64,000 nucleotides of DNA from Antitrichia curtipendula. Its lineage: Eukaryota > Streptophyta > Bryopsida > Hypnales > Leucodontaceae. The notes beneath the pieces are model-generated. The model was not told where the DNA came from. It searched no databases and saw nothing but the letters and a program-made list of their open reading frames with translations. Numbering within the stretch: position 1 is the stretch's first letter; each line of letters starts with the position of its first letter. Shown here piece after piece: positions 33,865 through 46,000 of the stretch. The stretch is taken from the NCBI GenBank assembly GCA_951230915.1, contig OX579639.1:15872001-15936000 (forward strand). Reading direction: 5' to 3'. A program made the position numbers and the translations under genes.

Positions 33865-36847
33865 AGAACTAACACACAAATCTTCCAAAAATGATGAACA
33901 AAAATTCAGATTTTTGTCGAAGAATCAAACATGCTCTATAATAATACTAAGGTAGAAGTACCTAATTTCACATAACTTAAACATTTAGCTTGTAGGATAT
34001 AGGAAATTTGTTGAGAAATTAAACTCCACATGTGCAATCATAAAAATAAAGAAAAATGCAAAAAATATTGATTTTTTTTCCCCCAAGAATGAATATTTTA
34101 CTCAATATAAATGTGGATTTTTCATCCGGATTCATTCTAGTCACAAACACCTATTATTGTTAGCTTTGACACTTCTCTCTAAGTGAGGGAAGAAAGATGA
34201 GTGGACAAGAAGATACAAACAAAGAAATGAGTAGTGCATCCAATCATTGTCCACAAATAAGGTAGGAGGCTTTAAAATGGAATGGACATGAGTTGGCTTT
34301 GAAATTGACATGTATACTCATTGAATGAATCAAGGAAAAAAGCATTATCAATTGCAAGAGCCAATCATTTGCTTTGCTTTCCCTTCCCCATCTTTCTTCA
34401 GAATTGCAAGTGAACCGTTTATAAAAAGCCTAGGGCCATAAATAGGGACCTATGACCCAACTTGCTTGAAAATTCATAAGTAACTCAAAAATGCTTGAAA
34501 AAAATACAAAACCACTTGAGCTAGATTCCTCGTCAATTTCTTTTTGTTTGAAAAATGAGCTAAAATTATTCCCATCCAATAAAATACACAAAACAGGTGC
34601 AACAGCCCTTAGATGTGCCATTTCTGAGCCTCCTACCTTAGGTCACCCTATACAACCATCATGGGGGACTGTCCAAAATAGGTACTTCTACCTCAATGCT
34701 ACAAACTTTCTTCAAAAGGGAGGAAATATTTGGAGAAATCTGGGATAAAATTAGGAAAATATTCATTCGTATTTTAGAATTACTGTACAGACCCAAAATT
34801 AGATAGAAGAGGTCACAAAACATCAATTAGATTAGAACATCCAAAACCCAAAACTCCAAAACAGGGGGCAGGTTTCAAAATTTAAAGTCATCCCAGTTCC
34901 CCATGCGGTGAGGGGAAAAAAATCTCACCCCAAGTGGAAGTTGTCTAGAAAAACATCAGTAAGCTTATCCAAAACTGGACAGATTACCATTTCAAATTGA
35001 AGGCTAAACTACTTACGTTTAGTCAAATCTAGAAGCCGCAACTACTTACATGGCTGTACAGTGCAGTACATGGGTGTCCAGCTCTGTGACCTCAAGCAGG
35101 ATCCAAGGCTGAAGCAAAACTGCTCAGCCTTCCCAAGTTTGACACCCACCACCCATGAAGAAGCTTCTGTAGAAGTCCCTGCACCTGGGCCTGTACTGTA
35201 CCAACAAGAAAATGCATCCACATGTTCTTCAAAATCCCATGACTACACTAAACTTACACCCGGAAGAGAAGAAGGGTTTCACAGTCAAAAGCTACCTACA
35301 CGGATGTACAGTACAAATGAGTATGATGAGGTGCACCGCAACGCAAGCCTCGGTATGTTCACAGCTGATGAGTCTCCTGAGTATCTATTACACGTTATGA
35401 ATGGTATCTATCACACATAAATGAACAAGTAAGTTGCCCGGGGATTTGATCATCATCATCCACTTGTCGAACTCGGCTTTGGTCATCCACTTGTTCCAGA
35501 CCACAAATCAAAAAAACTTTCCTTCTTAGCTTACAAAGTGTCTTTCACACAGCCATTCTCCAACAGCCTCCTTGCTATGTGACAGTGTAGTTAGTACCTG
35601 GAAGACACACAGAATCATGCACGCATTCTGTTTCAGGAAGAAGCAAGAGAGGAAATTGTAATTGTAATAATTGTACACAACAAAAAGGACTAAAACTCAC
35701 AGATTGCAAGGATATTACACTGCATGAGGAGCAAGGTGAAGGTGACGAGAGGGGGTATGAATTGGTATACTGACCTTCACTCGAAACTCTCCATTTGAGT
35801 TTGAGGGTGGATTACAAAGGCAGCACCAGAGAATCGGTGTAGCCCCCCTCCCTCCCCCCCCCTCAGCTACTTCCATTTTTCACAACCAATGCATCTCTAT
35901 CATTGCAGCAGTAATCAGAACCGGCTTGATAAATACAAAATCAGGTTCACCATGTCAGTCTCCTCTTTATCTTCTCCACAACATGAGAGCAAGACAGCAA
36001 CCCATGCTTGTTGCAGAAGAACTCGCACTGAGAAGTTTCCACCAATAGTGACGAGGTCTTCTTGAGTTTCTCCATCGAGTCATCTCCATATGTACCCTTG
36101 ATTGCCACTTTTTGTAACTCATGAGCACTATCTAAACTGTAACTGTGCAGAAAACTAATGAACTTCCCCACCCACTATCCAATGAATGCACATCCCTAAA
36201 ATCGAAATTATGAAACAAAACCACCCACCCCCTATTGCACAAAATCTGCTCTATCTTTTTACACAACAGCAGTAACTCACTCAAAAGTTGTGTGCTGTTC
36301 CTACAAAAGGATGCTTTTACAGGGATGCCACTCAAAAATCGTGGCATCCCTGCTCTCCTTTCCCTCCTTCTAAACCTAAAAAAAAATTCACCAAAAGCAT
36401 TGAAGCTCTACTTTAAAAGTGTGATTCCACAAAAGGATTCTTGTACCCTCGTCTCCGACATCTTCTTCCAATAATATTCTCCTCTACGTCGTCCAAGTGA
36501 TCAGAAGTTGTTTCATCTGCTGTAGTTTCGAAGCTTTGCAAAGCTGGCTGTAGTTTCCAAATCTTTGCAAAAAAATACCAATTTGCCTACGGTTTAGGAT
36601 AACATGCGGCCATGGTGAGGGGAGTTGTTGTCCATCACACAAGACCCAAGGAGAGCCCTGTCAGGTCGAACCCTTGCAACAGAGAAGAGAGATCGTCCCA
36701 GAGAGGGACACTCGTAATTGCAGGGCTCCAAAAAAGTTCGCCAAAACCTAAGAAGGATCGAGTATACAGGATGAAGCAGTAAAATTACAAACGAACAAGG
36801 CGAAGAAAACCGCGGAGAAGCTTCCCCCAAAACAGAGCGCACCATAG
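33865..36847. other. Intergenic, no gene recognised
   Basis: The left part is AT-rich. Around 34780-35420 the sequence is more balanced and contains a 119-codon frame (35061-35420, +) with no recognised domain and seven GTAC tetramers. A C-rich run lies at about 35848-35870. A perfect hairpin with an 11-base stem and 9-base loop lies at 36321-36351 (agggatgccac). The right part is the 3' flank of DCP2. Confidence 0.4.
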
Positions 36848-38050
36848 CTAGCCATCCAGCTGCTGAAGGATGCGCGCAAAATCAAACCGAAAATTGCGAA
36901 AGGCATTCCCAGGAGGTCCCTTCAGAGCAGGCTTGTTGGGTAACGGCACTTGGGGAGGAAGACCATGTGGAAGCCCTTGAGGAGGAAGCGCTTGAAGAGG
37001 AAGAGCAGCAGGCGGAAGCGTAGTCTTGGAGATCGTTCTCGCAATATTGCGTGGTGAGTTTTTCGGAGACTGCTTCGGAGACTGCTTGGGCGTTCGTTTT
37101 GGTGAGTTTTTCGTGCTTTGAATCTTCTCAAACGACGGCACAGGCTCAGCAATCGCGGCTGGAACATTCGGCATCACCGCGTTCACGTAGTTTTGTGACA
37201 ACGGGCCTGATCCCCCCGAAGATCCCAAGTTATGCTTCACCTTCCAAACTGTTACGCCTGGTAGCGGCACCGCGCGCTTCGCATACTGCGGCCGCCTCTT
37301 CCCGATCCAATTCTTGAGCGGATTCACAAACGGATACACCATGAAGTACTTCTGCCCCGTGGGCCCTCGATGGTGGACGATCGATTCTCCGTTCGCAACA
37401 GGAAGCTCGTCCACTCTGTGCCACGAGATTTCGCTCACTTCTTTCTTCGTTTGCGGTGCAAAGAGCGTGTCGTCTTTCACGCCTGGGATGATGTACAAGC
37501 GCATCCGTTGCTGCCCCATCACAAACTCCAAATGATCCTCCAAGTGTAGCTTCGGCTGGATGTCGTACCCTGTCTCTTCCAAAACTTCACGCGCTGCGCA
37601 TAAGTGATCTTCCTCGCCTTTGTTTTTCTTCCCGCGAGGGAAACTCCAGCTTGCGCCCGCCTTCCAGCCTTTCACCAACAAGCAGCGCTCTAGGGTTTCG
37701 TCCAAGATGATCGCGCCCATCACGGGGACGCGCGTCTTGTAGGTCGTGAAATCCTTGTAAATGTCGTCGATCTGCGTGAGGTAAGGGCGGAGGGCGGTAC
37801 AGCTCTGGAACATGAGAGAGGTGAACTCACGGAGAGTTAATGATTTGAGAGACATGTTCTGTTCCATGGCATTATCCTCGTAGAACCAGTGCGCCTGCTC
37901 CACGGAGAAGAGGATGCGCTCGAAAGCTTGAAGCTCCTCTTCCGGGACGTTGAGGACGAAGCGGCTGCAGAGGTCGTCCAGAAGCTCCTGGGAAGGGAGT
38001 TGAGTGCGTTGCGCACTCGATGTGCGAGATATCGTCGTCGTCCCCGCCAT
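36848..38050 (-). CDS. DCP2: mRNA-decapping enzyme DCP2
   Basis: A single coding exon of 400 residues from the ATG at 38050 (MAGTTTISRT). DCP2 hydrolyses the 5' cap of mRNA in P-bodies, starting 5'-3' decay. The N-terminal regulatory domain is present (LDDLCSRFVLNVPEEELQAF, then HWFYED). The Nudix fold carries GAIILDE, WSFPRGKKNKGE and the full Nudix box (about residues 140-162, ending REVLEETGYD), with the metal-binding glutamates intact. Box B follows (MVYPFVNPLKNWIGK). The tail has repeated SPK motifs (TPKQSPKQSPKNSP), is Pro-rich, and ends with FRNFRFDFARIL, a conserved short motif of plant and fungal DCP2 tails. An acceptor-like cag lies just upstream at about 38067, so a 5' UTR intron is likely. 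It is divergent from CNX1. Confidence 0.96.
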   Translation of the reverse strand: MAGTTTISRTSSAQRTQLPSQELLDDLCSRFVLNVPEEELQAFERILFSVEQAHWFYEDNAMEQNMSLKSLTLREFTSLMFQSCTALRPYLTQIDDIYKDFTTYKTRVPVMGAIILDETLERCLLVKGWKAGASWSFPRGKKNKGEEDHLCAAREVLEETGYDIQPKLHLEDHLEFVMGQQRMRLYIIPGVKDDTLFAPQTKKEVSEISWHRVDELPVANGESIVHHRGPTGQKYFMVYPFVNPLKNWIGKRRPQYAKRAVPLPGVTVWKVKHNLGSSGGSGPLSQNYVNAVMPNVPAAIAEPVPSFEKIQSTKNSPKRTPKQSPKQSPKNSPRNIARTISKTTLPPAALPLQALPPQGLPHGLPPQVPLPNKPALKGPPGNAFRNFRFDFARILQQLDG

Positions 38051-38579
38051 AGCCACCACCAACCCTGCAACAACGAAAAGCTTTGAGGGGCATCAAAACG
38101 AAACGAACGCAGAGGAAACTAAGGTTGAAAGAGAAACGAGAGGAAACAGGTGAAGACCAGAAATGGAAGGATCCGGAAGCATCCAGAAGAACTCAGAAAA
38201 TCCTGTTTCAAGAGCTGCGATGTGAACGATGCCTGAGACTCGAAGAGAGATATTCGCCGGTGGATTCGTTTCGGAATCTCATCTATTGACTCATTAGGCT
38301 GGGGAGCAGTTGCAGAGTTGGTACTGTTCTGGGTCAAAACAGAGCCTTGCAAACCTTTTGTATACGCGGCGACAGTACAAAGTAAAAGTTAGTGTCAGCC
38401 ACGATGCCGCTGGAGCTTGGTCACTCTGGTTAGGTGGCGACTGGTTTGTTTGGCCTTTTGTTTGATTTGGCCATTTATTTGAGCCCATATTGCTTTTGCC
38501 ACTTGCCGGCCTCCACATCGTCCGCACCATTTCCTCGTCAGTCTTGTAACATTCTCTTGTACGTTCTTCGGTACCGGTA

Positions 38580-39400
38580 GTTTGTGTGGGCGGGCTTTGT
38601 CTCGTCTGGATGGTCGATTTTTAGTGGCAGATGTGTTTGATTGCTACATTGATAACTGCAAATTTGAAAACTAACTTGAGTTAGTGTTGACCGCGTCTTA
38701 GAGGTGCGTGATTTCTCTCTTGTCGTTGCCTGCAATTTCGCGAGGAGCTTCGTTTGTGAGATTGTGTAGATTTGTGAGATTGCTGTAGTGATGAGCGGTG
38801 TTTGAGTTTTTTGCAATGCGGAAGCTGTGGATCGTTTGATGTATGGGATTTGTGCGCTCGTTTAGTCCAGGAGTAGTGAGTCCGTTTAGTACAAGAATTG
38901 GGAAGCGTGAAACCTTGGTTGTGGTCTTGGTTAGGGAGTATTTTTGGGGGGTAGTTTGTGGGTTTAGAGATCAAGATTTAGTGGATTTCACGTGTTTTGC
39001 CATTCTCCAAAACCATGACTTCATTGTCGCCGCCGTCTTGTTGTCTTCCTCTTACATCTTGGATGTGTTTCTTCCTCGTCTCGTCTTCTTGAGCTTTGCT
39101 CGTTTGGATAGTCGATGAGAGTGGCATTCTTGTGGCAGATGTAGACATTCGTAGCTGCCGTTTTAAGAATTAGTTGAGATCGTATGCGTTTCTTTCATAT
39201 TGCGATCTCACGAGGACCTCGTTTCGTCAGATTGTGTAGATTGCTGCTGTAGACCTGTATTTCACAGCGAGATTAGTGCGCTCCTTTAGTACCAGAATAG
39301 GCGAATTGTGAAGCTCGAACCCTGCTTGGGGTTCTGGGTTGCGGTGAATTCCTGGGTAGGTGGGGGTGGGGGTTGAGGGGTTAGAGATTGAGGTTTCATG
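38580..39400. repeat. Diverged tandem duplication between DCP2 and CNX1
   Basis: Copy A (about 38580-38985) and copy B (about 39085-39400) share, in order, 'tcgtctggat.gtcga', 'gtggcagatgt', 'gagattgtgtagatt', 'gtgcgctc.tttagt' and 'gtttagagat'. Offsets drift from 507 to 417 bases, so indels have accumulated. The block is the shared upstream region of the two divergent genes and probably includes part of the CNX1 5' UTR. Confidence 0.6.
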
Positions 39401-39552
39401 AACTTCGGCACTCTGCTCTAGCTAATCTCATGTTTTTTTCACTTTCGTTGCTCTGTCTCTAGGGATTGATTGAACGTGCACAGTAGAGCTTGGAAGTTTC
39501 GGCAATTTGAAGAAATTGGTAGCGATTTCTTCCCACTTTGGGACCAGCAGCC

Positions 39553-42500
39553 ATGCCTATCGATGCAGCAGCAACCGCGAGTGCTCCATCGTTGGTGACA
39601 GTTCCGCAAGCAACAAGGATTATTCTGTCCATTGCGAAACGGTTGTCACCTGTTACAGTTCCTTTACATGATGCACTTGGCGCTATTTTGGCCGAGGACA
39701 TCGTTGCTCCGGAGCCTCTTCCACCATTTCCAGCGTCAATCAAGGTATGTGATGGCTGTGAAATTGGGATTCTTCATCTTGGGATTCCTCATCACAATTA
39801 AGTTTTTGGGCTAAGAACCGACTGATTTGGTTATGCAGGATGGGTATGCCGTGGTGGCTGCGGATGGACCAGGAGAGTATCCAGTTGTAGCGGCAGCTAG
39901 AGCAGGAGATGATTGTTCTCAGCTTCACTTAGAATCTGGCACTGTGGTCTACATCACAACAGGAGGTGGGATACTTGCCTCCCTTCTTTTCCTATTTTTC
40001 AGAATTTCCTATTCAAAAGAATTTATAAAGAGTTTCAAACGAGTCTATATACCTTATGATAAGCAAGAATCTGTAGAGAGAGTGCCCATGATAAGGAAGA
40101 ATACTTTTGAGCCTGAGCCTTTGTGCTTTGATTCCTTTTTAGAGGTGCAAGTGGCATGTTTCACTTGTGTCAGAGTTCTTGAAAAACGGTTCTAAGAATC
40201 CCGTGTGAATTTGAGCTAATCCTGCAATATGGTACCACATGGGTTACATGGGTTACATGGGTTTAGGGATTAAGGTTTTAAGGGTTAAGGTGCAGGAAGG
40301 AAAGCGTGACTGAGGATGTGAGTACGAATTGCGAAACATGTGTAGTGGCAGTTGAAGTATGTTCATTCTTTCTACAGACAGAATTGAATATTGCTTCAAG
40401 TTTTGAAGGCAATAAACGAACCAAATTATGGACTCTTTCTAAACATTGTTTTTGATTTGCAAGCAGGACCCGTGCCAGAGGGTGCTGATGCAGTCGTCCA
40501 GGTTGAGGACACGGAGGTTATTAAGGAGAAGACGGGAAATGGTGTTAACAAGATTCGAATATTGAAAGCTGTCACAAAAGGCCATGACATTCGGCCTGTG
40601 GTAATACTTTTAACTCAGATCACTAGCATACCCTTTTTAGTGTGTAATGAATTTGTGACACTGGAACATTTGACAGAGTGACTCATCTGAGCATGTATGG
40701 GTGATGCAGGGTTTTGACATTGCCCAGGGTGCTAATATACTAAAAGAAAATGAAAGAATAGGGGCTGGAGAAATCGGTCTGCTGGCTACAATTGGTGTTT
40801 CTCACGTGAAGGTAACAATTCTCTTCAGTATCGTTACTTGATTCACCACAAACCCTACGTGACCAAATGACTGCTTGGAGGTGAAATAACTCATTTACGG
40901 TTCTTAAAGGAAGGTAACAAATTGTATCAACAGAAATAAGAGATCATGACCTACATTTTTTGATTGGTGGAAATAGTTTTGGAAGTCACAATAATTGACT
41001 ACTACACTCTTCATTCTATTTTGTGTGGACCGCATTATTTCGATACTACCACACTATTTCAGTTGTTGCGTTGTGGTAGCAGGCCTTTCAATAACTGTGG
41101 TCCCCCCAATTTCTGTTGACTTTTATTGGTTTCATCAATTTATTGGCAATATTATTTTAAAACCACACTATTGGTAGAATGAAGAGTTTAGCTTCCAAAG
41201 TGAATTTTCTGTTCTTGGTTTTGGCACATAGGGGTTGAATACGATCCTATTCTGTAGACATTGATGCACCTCCATTATTTCTGTAGCTCTGTCTTGCAAA
41301 TGGAAGATACTTAGAAACATTGTGCAGGTATACCGTAGACCAAGGATAGCAGTAGCTTCAACCGGTGATGAGCTGGTAGACCCGATGGAGGGCACCCGTT
41401 TGGGCAGAGGTCAGGTGAGACTGTATTTCTTTTGCTGTTTCTAACTGATCTAAGTTTTTTATTCTCTGCGTCAGGCTTTTTTGAAATGATATTCCTAATG
41501 CAAGTCGAATCTGAACGTTCTTGAATTCTTCATATCCATAACGCTTCTCCATTGATAATATTAACAGTGTGGTTCTTACATTATGTGGCAAATATATATA
41601 TATATACCTATTTTAATCCTAGGTACCTGTGGGTTGCAGATTCGAGACTCAAATCGTGCTATGCTCCTAGCAGCATGCAAAGAACACGATTGTGAAGTTA
41701 TTGACTTGGGTATTATCCCAGACATTGAGGCAGAAGTGAGCCACATGCTGGACAGGGCTCTAGCCTCAAATGCTGATATGCTCATCAGTTCAGGTGGGGT
41801 ATCCATGGGTGATAAGGATTTTGTGAAACCGTTGCTTGAACAACGTGGCAAGGTGCATTTCAGAAAGGTAAACCATTTTAAGCTGAGTATACAATTCAAT
41901 ACAGATGATAGATATTTAATCATGCGCTGAAATCCACGTAGAAGTTTTATTTGGGAGTGTAATTATGAAAAGTCTCTGCGTCCGCTTCATTTTCCAACAT
42001 AACAATCAGATTGGATTTAAGGAACAGTGAACCAAGAGAAAGAATCTAGATTCTTATTGTGCACAATCTTGAGCTCATTTTATGCTTGCAATTTTTAATA
42101 TTAGAATTTCTTCTTCTTTTCATCCAGTCCTTGTTCGACATGTTCGCTTGTGGACTCATTTGATAGTGATTGCATGCCTGGCAATGAAGTATGTTGCTTC
42201 GAGACGGGCTGTATCTTCAATATTTTAGCGCTCCATATATTCTTTTCGTGCTATAGTGAAGAAGAATTCAAGCTTCTCCGTATATTCTAAAGAATGTTTT
42301 GATGCTCAGTCTTTGCATGTTTCTGTAGGTGTTAATGAAGCCAGGCAGACCCCTGACTTTTGCTACACTGGAAGCCCGCACAAGAAGCGCCACAGTCACT
42401 AGAGAACTTTTGGTGTTCGGACTGCCGGGCAATCCAGTTAGCAGTATTGTCACATTCAATCTTTTCACTGTGCCTGCCATCCGCCAGCTTTCAGGATGGG

Positions 42501-45500
42501 TCGACTCCAATCTTCGAAAGTAAGTGGTTTCCAGATCCACTGCACTAATAATGTACAAAGTAGAATGTAAGATTAATGTATGTGTTGGTACTTGCCATTT
42601 TGAGAAGGGACTTAAATCAAATCTTAATTTGAGCATGCATCCTGTGTTTACGGCAGTGCTGCGACTATGTTTGTTGATCCTGTTCCAGTTGCTGAGCTGT
42701 CCAAAATTTGATAGCCTTCAACCAACCATGTTTTCAAAGACTCTAATGTTACAACTTTCAAATTTCTTGCAGAATTCAAGCTAGAACATTGGGACCTTTA
42801 AGACTAGATCCAGATAGGCCTGAGTTTCATGCGGCAACTGTGAACTGGGAGGTGGATGATGGCACAGGCCATCCTGGGTGAGTCATGAGCCAAATTTTTG
42901 GAAGGGTTTCGTCTATACTTTTCAAAGAATAGACCTCAAATCAGTGTCTTCTAGAGATGCTAGGAGTGTGCCAAAATGTCAAAAGTTCTCGTTGACGTCT
43001 AGGTTGACTTATTGGGCCCCTAGTTCATAGGTGATTCGACATTTCATATTCTTAGGCTTTCCTGTTTCAGTGTCTCAAAATCTGAATGGGTGTTTTGTTT
43101 CATATTCAGGTTTGTAGCAAAAAGCAATGGCCGTCAAATAAGCAGCCGTCTTTTGGCCATGCGATCTGCAAATGCTCTTCTTGAGCTGCCTCAAGCTCAA
43201 GCAATCATGCCTGCAGGCACATTAGTACCTGCCCTTATAATAGCTGATCTAGCAGGTATCCTTGGTCACTTGTGTTTTCTACATGTATTCATCCTGCAAT
43301 TTGAAATTCTGACTCTAGTAATCATAATAGATGAGTCTAAGTTGTTAACGGAATGGAACCCCACCTGCTCTTTGGGCTTCACTTGGATTAATAATTAAGA
43401 GTTTATGCATGCGGGTTATGGCGGTGTTATTTATCAGTTCTCAAATGGTGTTGCAGGCATGCCTACTGCCAAGGTTCCTGTCGCTTTAAAAGATGTCCCG
43501 ATTTTAGAAACTCCAGCAGCAGAACCCGCCCAGGTAGAGGCTCCACATGCGCGTCACAGTGTTGGTCACAAGCACCGTCACTCCCATGCCATGGAAAAGA
43601 AGAGCGACGTTTCCACAGGACCGCTAGTCAGAGTGGCAATTCTGACAGTGAGTGACACGGTGGCAACAGGTGCTGGCCCTGATCGCAGGTAAACCACTCT
43701 TCTGGATTTCTGAATTTGACCCCTACGTCCCCGAGCTAAATACAGAAAAGAATTCCCATTTTGGAATCTAAACTTCCAAAATTCTGTTGTTCAAAAATGT
43801 AGGATATTATTTTTCTCTTTTGGTACATTTTGTTGTTGAATTATTTCAACTCCAAGAGACATTGAAGCAGCCACTTCTGGCCATAATTTAGGGTACTCAG
43901 GGGTTACCCAGTTTTCGCTTCAATTATGTGAAGCTCAAGCATCCTTCTTTTATGCTCATCCTCTTTGGCTTGGACTTCAAATTAAACAGAGAAATGTGAT
44001 TTGGTTAGCAATGTCGAAGGGCTTTACTTTGACGCCATGAGCTGGATTCGGGAGAATTTTTGCTTGCTGTGTCAATTGTAAGAATTAGAAATTTCAGTGC
44101 AAGGAAGTTTTGCAAAGAAGTATTTCCATCCTAATGTCGTTTTACGTTTCGTATATGCACGTTTCAGTGGGCCGAGGGCAGTGGAAGTTATAAATGGCGT
44201 CGCAGAACGTCTTGGAGGGGCGTCAGTAGTGGCCACCTCTGTTGTGCCCGACTCTGTGGATGCAATTCAGGAAGTGTTGAAGAGGTGGAGTGATGTCGAC
44301 CATGTCGACCTTATTCTTACAACTGGTATATTCTCAATGTCCCTTGCACCGTTTCCTGACTGCGATCTCTGTGCTTCTCTATTATGATATGGAACCCATT
44401 TCTGTGACTTTCAGCTGATTTTACTCGTTTCCATCAATAGAATGGCATGTTTTTGGTGAGTCTTGTTTCAATTTTCATAAGGATTCCAATACACCGAAAT
44501 ACGTTTTATTTGGATGTTGTATGAATAAACTATAAATCTTCAAAGTTTTGTTTATAGGGTGAGTAATAGTTTTGTTCACGTGCGTAGGTAGATTACTTTC
44601 GGAACTCTCTTTGCTTCTAGTTAAACTCTTGAAATATATTTGTGTCTTTTATGCTCATACCAGTTGGACACAATGAATAATTAGAGAAGTGGAAGTGGGG
44701 GTTGCAAGCTGCGGTCCTCTTTTTTGTGCATTGCTTCCACCCACAATGGTATTTTAAATTGTTGTTGGTGATGGCAGGTGGGACTGGCTTTACACCTCGG
44801 GATGTGACTCCAGAAGCAACACGACCACTAATACAAAGAGAAACGCCTGGCATTACGCAAGTTATGCTTCTAGAGAGTCTCAAGGTATCGTTTCTCTCAA
44901 CTTACTGTGCAGCTCTTGAAGGGCAGGATCTCAGGCCTACGCACAGATATGCATCCGAGGCTTCTTTATTTATTTCCGTGTTGTTGATAATATTATCGCT
45001 CAAGGTGCATGTGTAAGGGCTTCATTTATAGTGTGTCTATACTTAAACTTGTACAGGTAACCCCTACCGCAATGCTCTCACGGGCAGCAGCTGGGATTCG
45101 AGGATCCACCTTGGTAAGCGAACAATCCACAAACCTACTTGTGCATCCTCATTTTGAAAAACTTTAGCAGTAAACTTCCATTTCATCAAGAAGATTGAAG
45201 TAGGTTCCTATTTAAGCAGAACACATATTTCTTTGGTTTAAGGTAGTAAACCTATTCTCTTGGGAACCTTTTGCCGTCGGTAGGCCATGGATCGGCCACA
45301 AGTGGAGTAAGTGGTACTAATAAGGAAGTAATCAGAATCTCGTGAACATGAAAAATGTACAAAAGATGAAAGAAATTGTAGCCTCCTCAAATTTGTGAGC
45401 TAAACTTGAAGAATTCATAACTTATGCATGTGATATCCAAGTAGCACATATTCTAATCCATTGGAATCGTCTTGATTATGAGAACAAGAATCACCAAACT

Positions 45501-46000
45501 AAATAAATGATCAGAAACTAAATTTTGAAACCCTTTCAAGTAAGAGATACCACTTCAAAAGCCACCTTCCGTGTGTTGGTGGGAGTTATTTATACCTCCC
45601 TAAGAGTTGCGGAATCAATGTAAGAACGAGCCTTTCAGCTGTTTTGAAAGCTTTTTCTTCACTCTAAGTAGCGGTAAGGTTGAACCGGATGATCAAAAAA
45701 ACTTCGTGCACTAACCAGTCATGAATTTTCAAATGAATCCAGATTATCAACATGCCAGGCAACCCCAACGCTGTAGCCGAGTGCATAGCAGCGTTGATGC
45801 CAGCTTTGCCTCATGCGTTGAAGCAACTGCGAGGAGACAAGCGGGAGAAGCACCCCAACCATGTGCCCCATGCTGCTGCTGCTGCTGCACGGCCACCCAA
45901 TCCTGATGTCTGGACGACCAGCTACATGGCCTCCTTGACGGCTCAGCAGACTGAAGGCCCTCTCGTTGATAAGCCTTGCAACTGTTCCATTCAAGACTGA
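39553..46000 (+). CDS. CNX1: Molybdopterin biosynthesis protein CNX1 (MoeA-MogA fusion)
   Basis: Fourteen exons: 39553-39744, 39839-39965, 40467-40600, 40710-40811, 41328-41414, 41640-41867, 42329-42519, 42773-42877, 43110-43255, 43457-43688, 44168-44325, 44778-44884, 45057-45113 and 45743-46000. All phases agree, giving 707 residues. The protein catalyses the last steps of molybdenum cofactor synthesis: the G domain adenylates molybdopterin and the E domain inserts molybdate. The N-terminal E (MoeA) domain shows [39 protein letters not shown] and [17 protein letters not shown] linker at about residues 440-495 is rich in Ala/Pro and His (GHKHRHSH). The C-terminal G (MogA) domain shows [28 protein letters not shown] and [18 protein letters not shown]. 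The domain order E then G is that of plants. It is slightly longer than the Arabidopsis protein. Confidence 0.97.
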
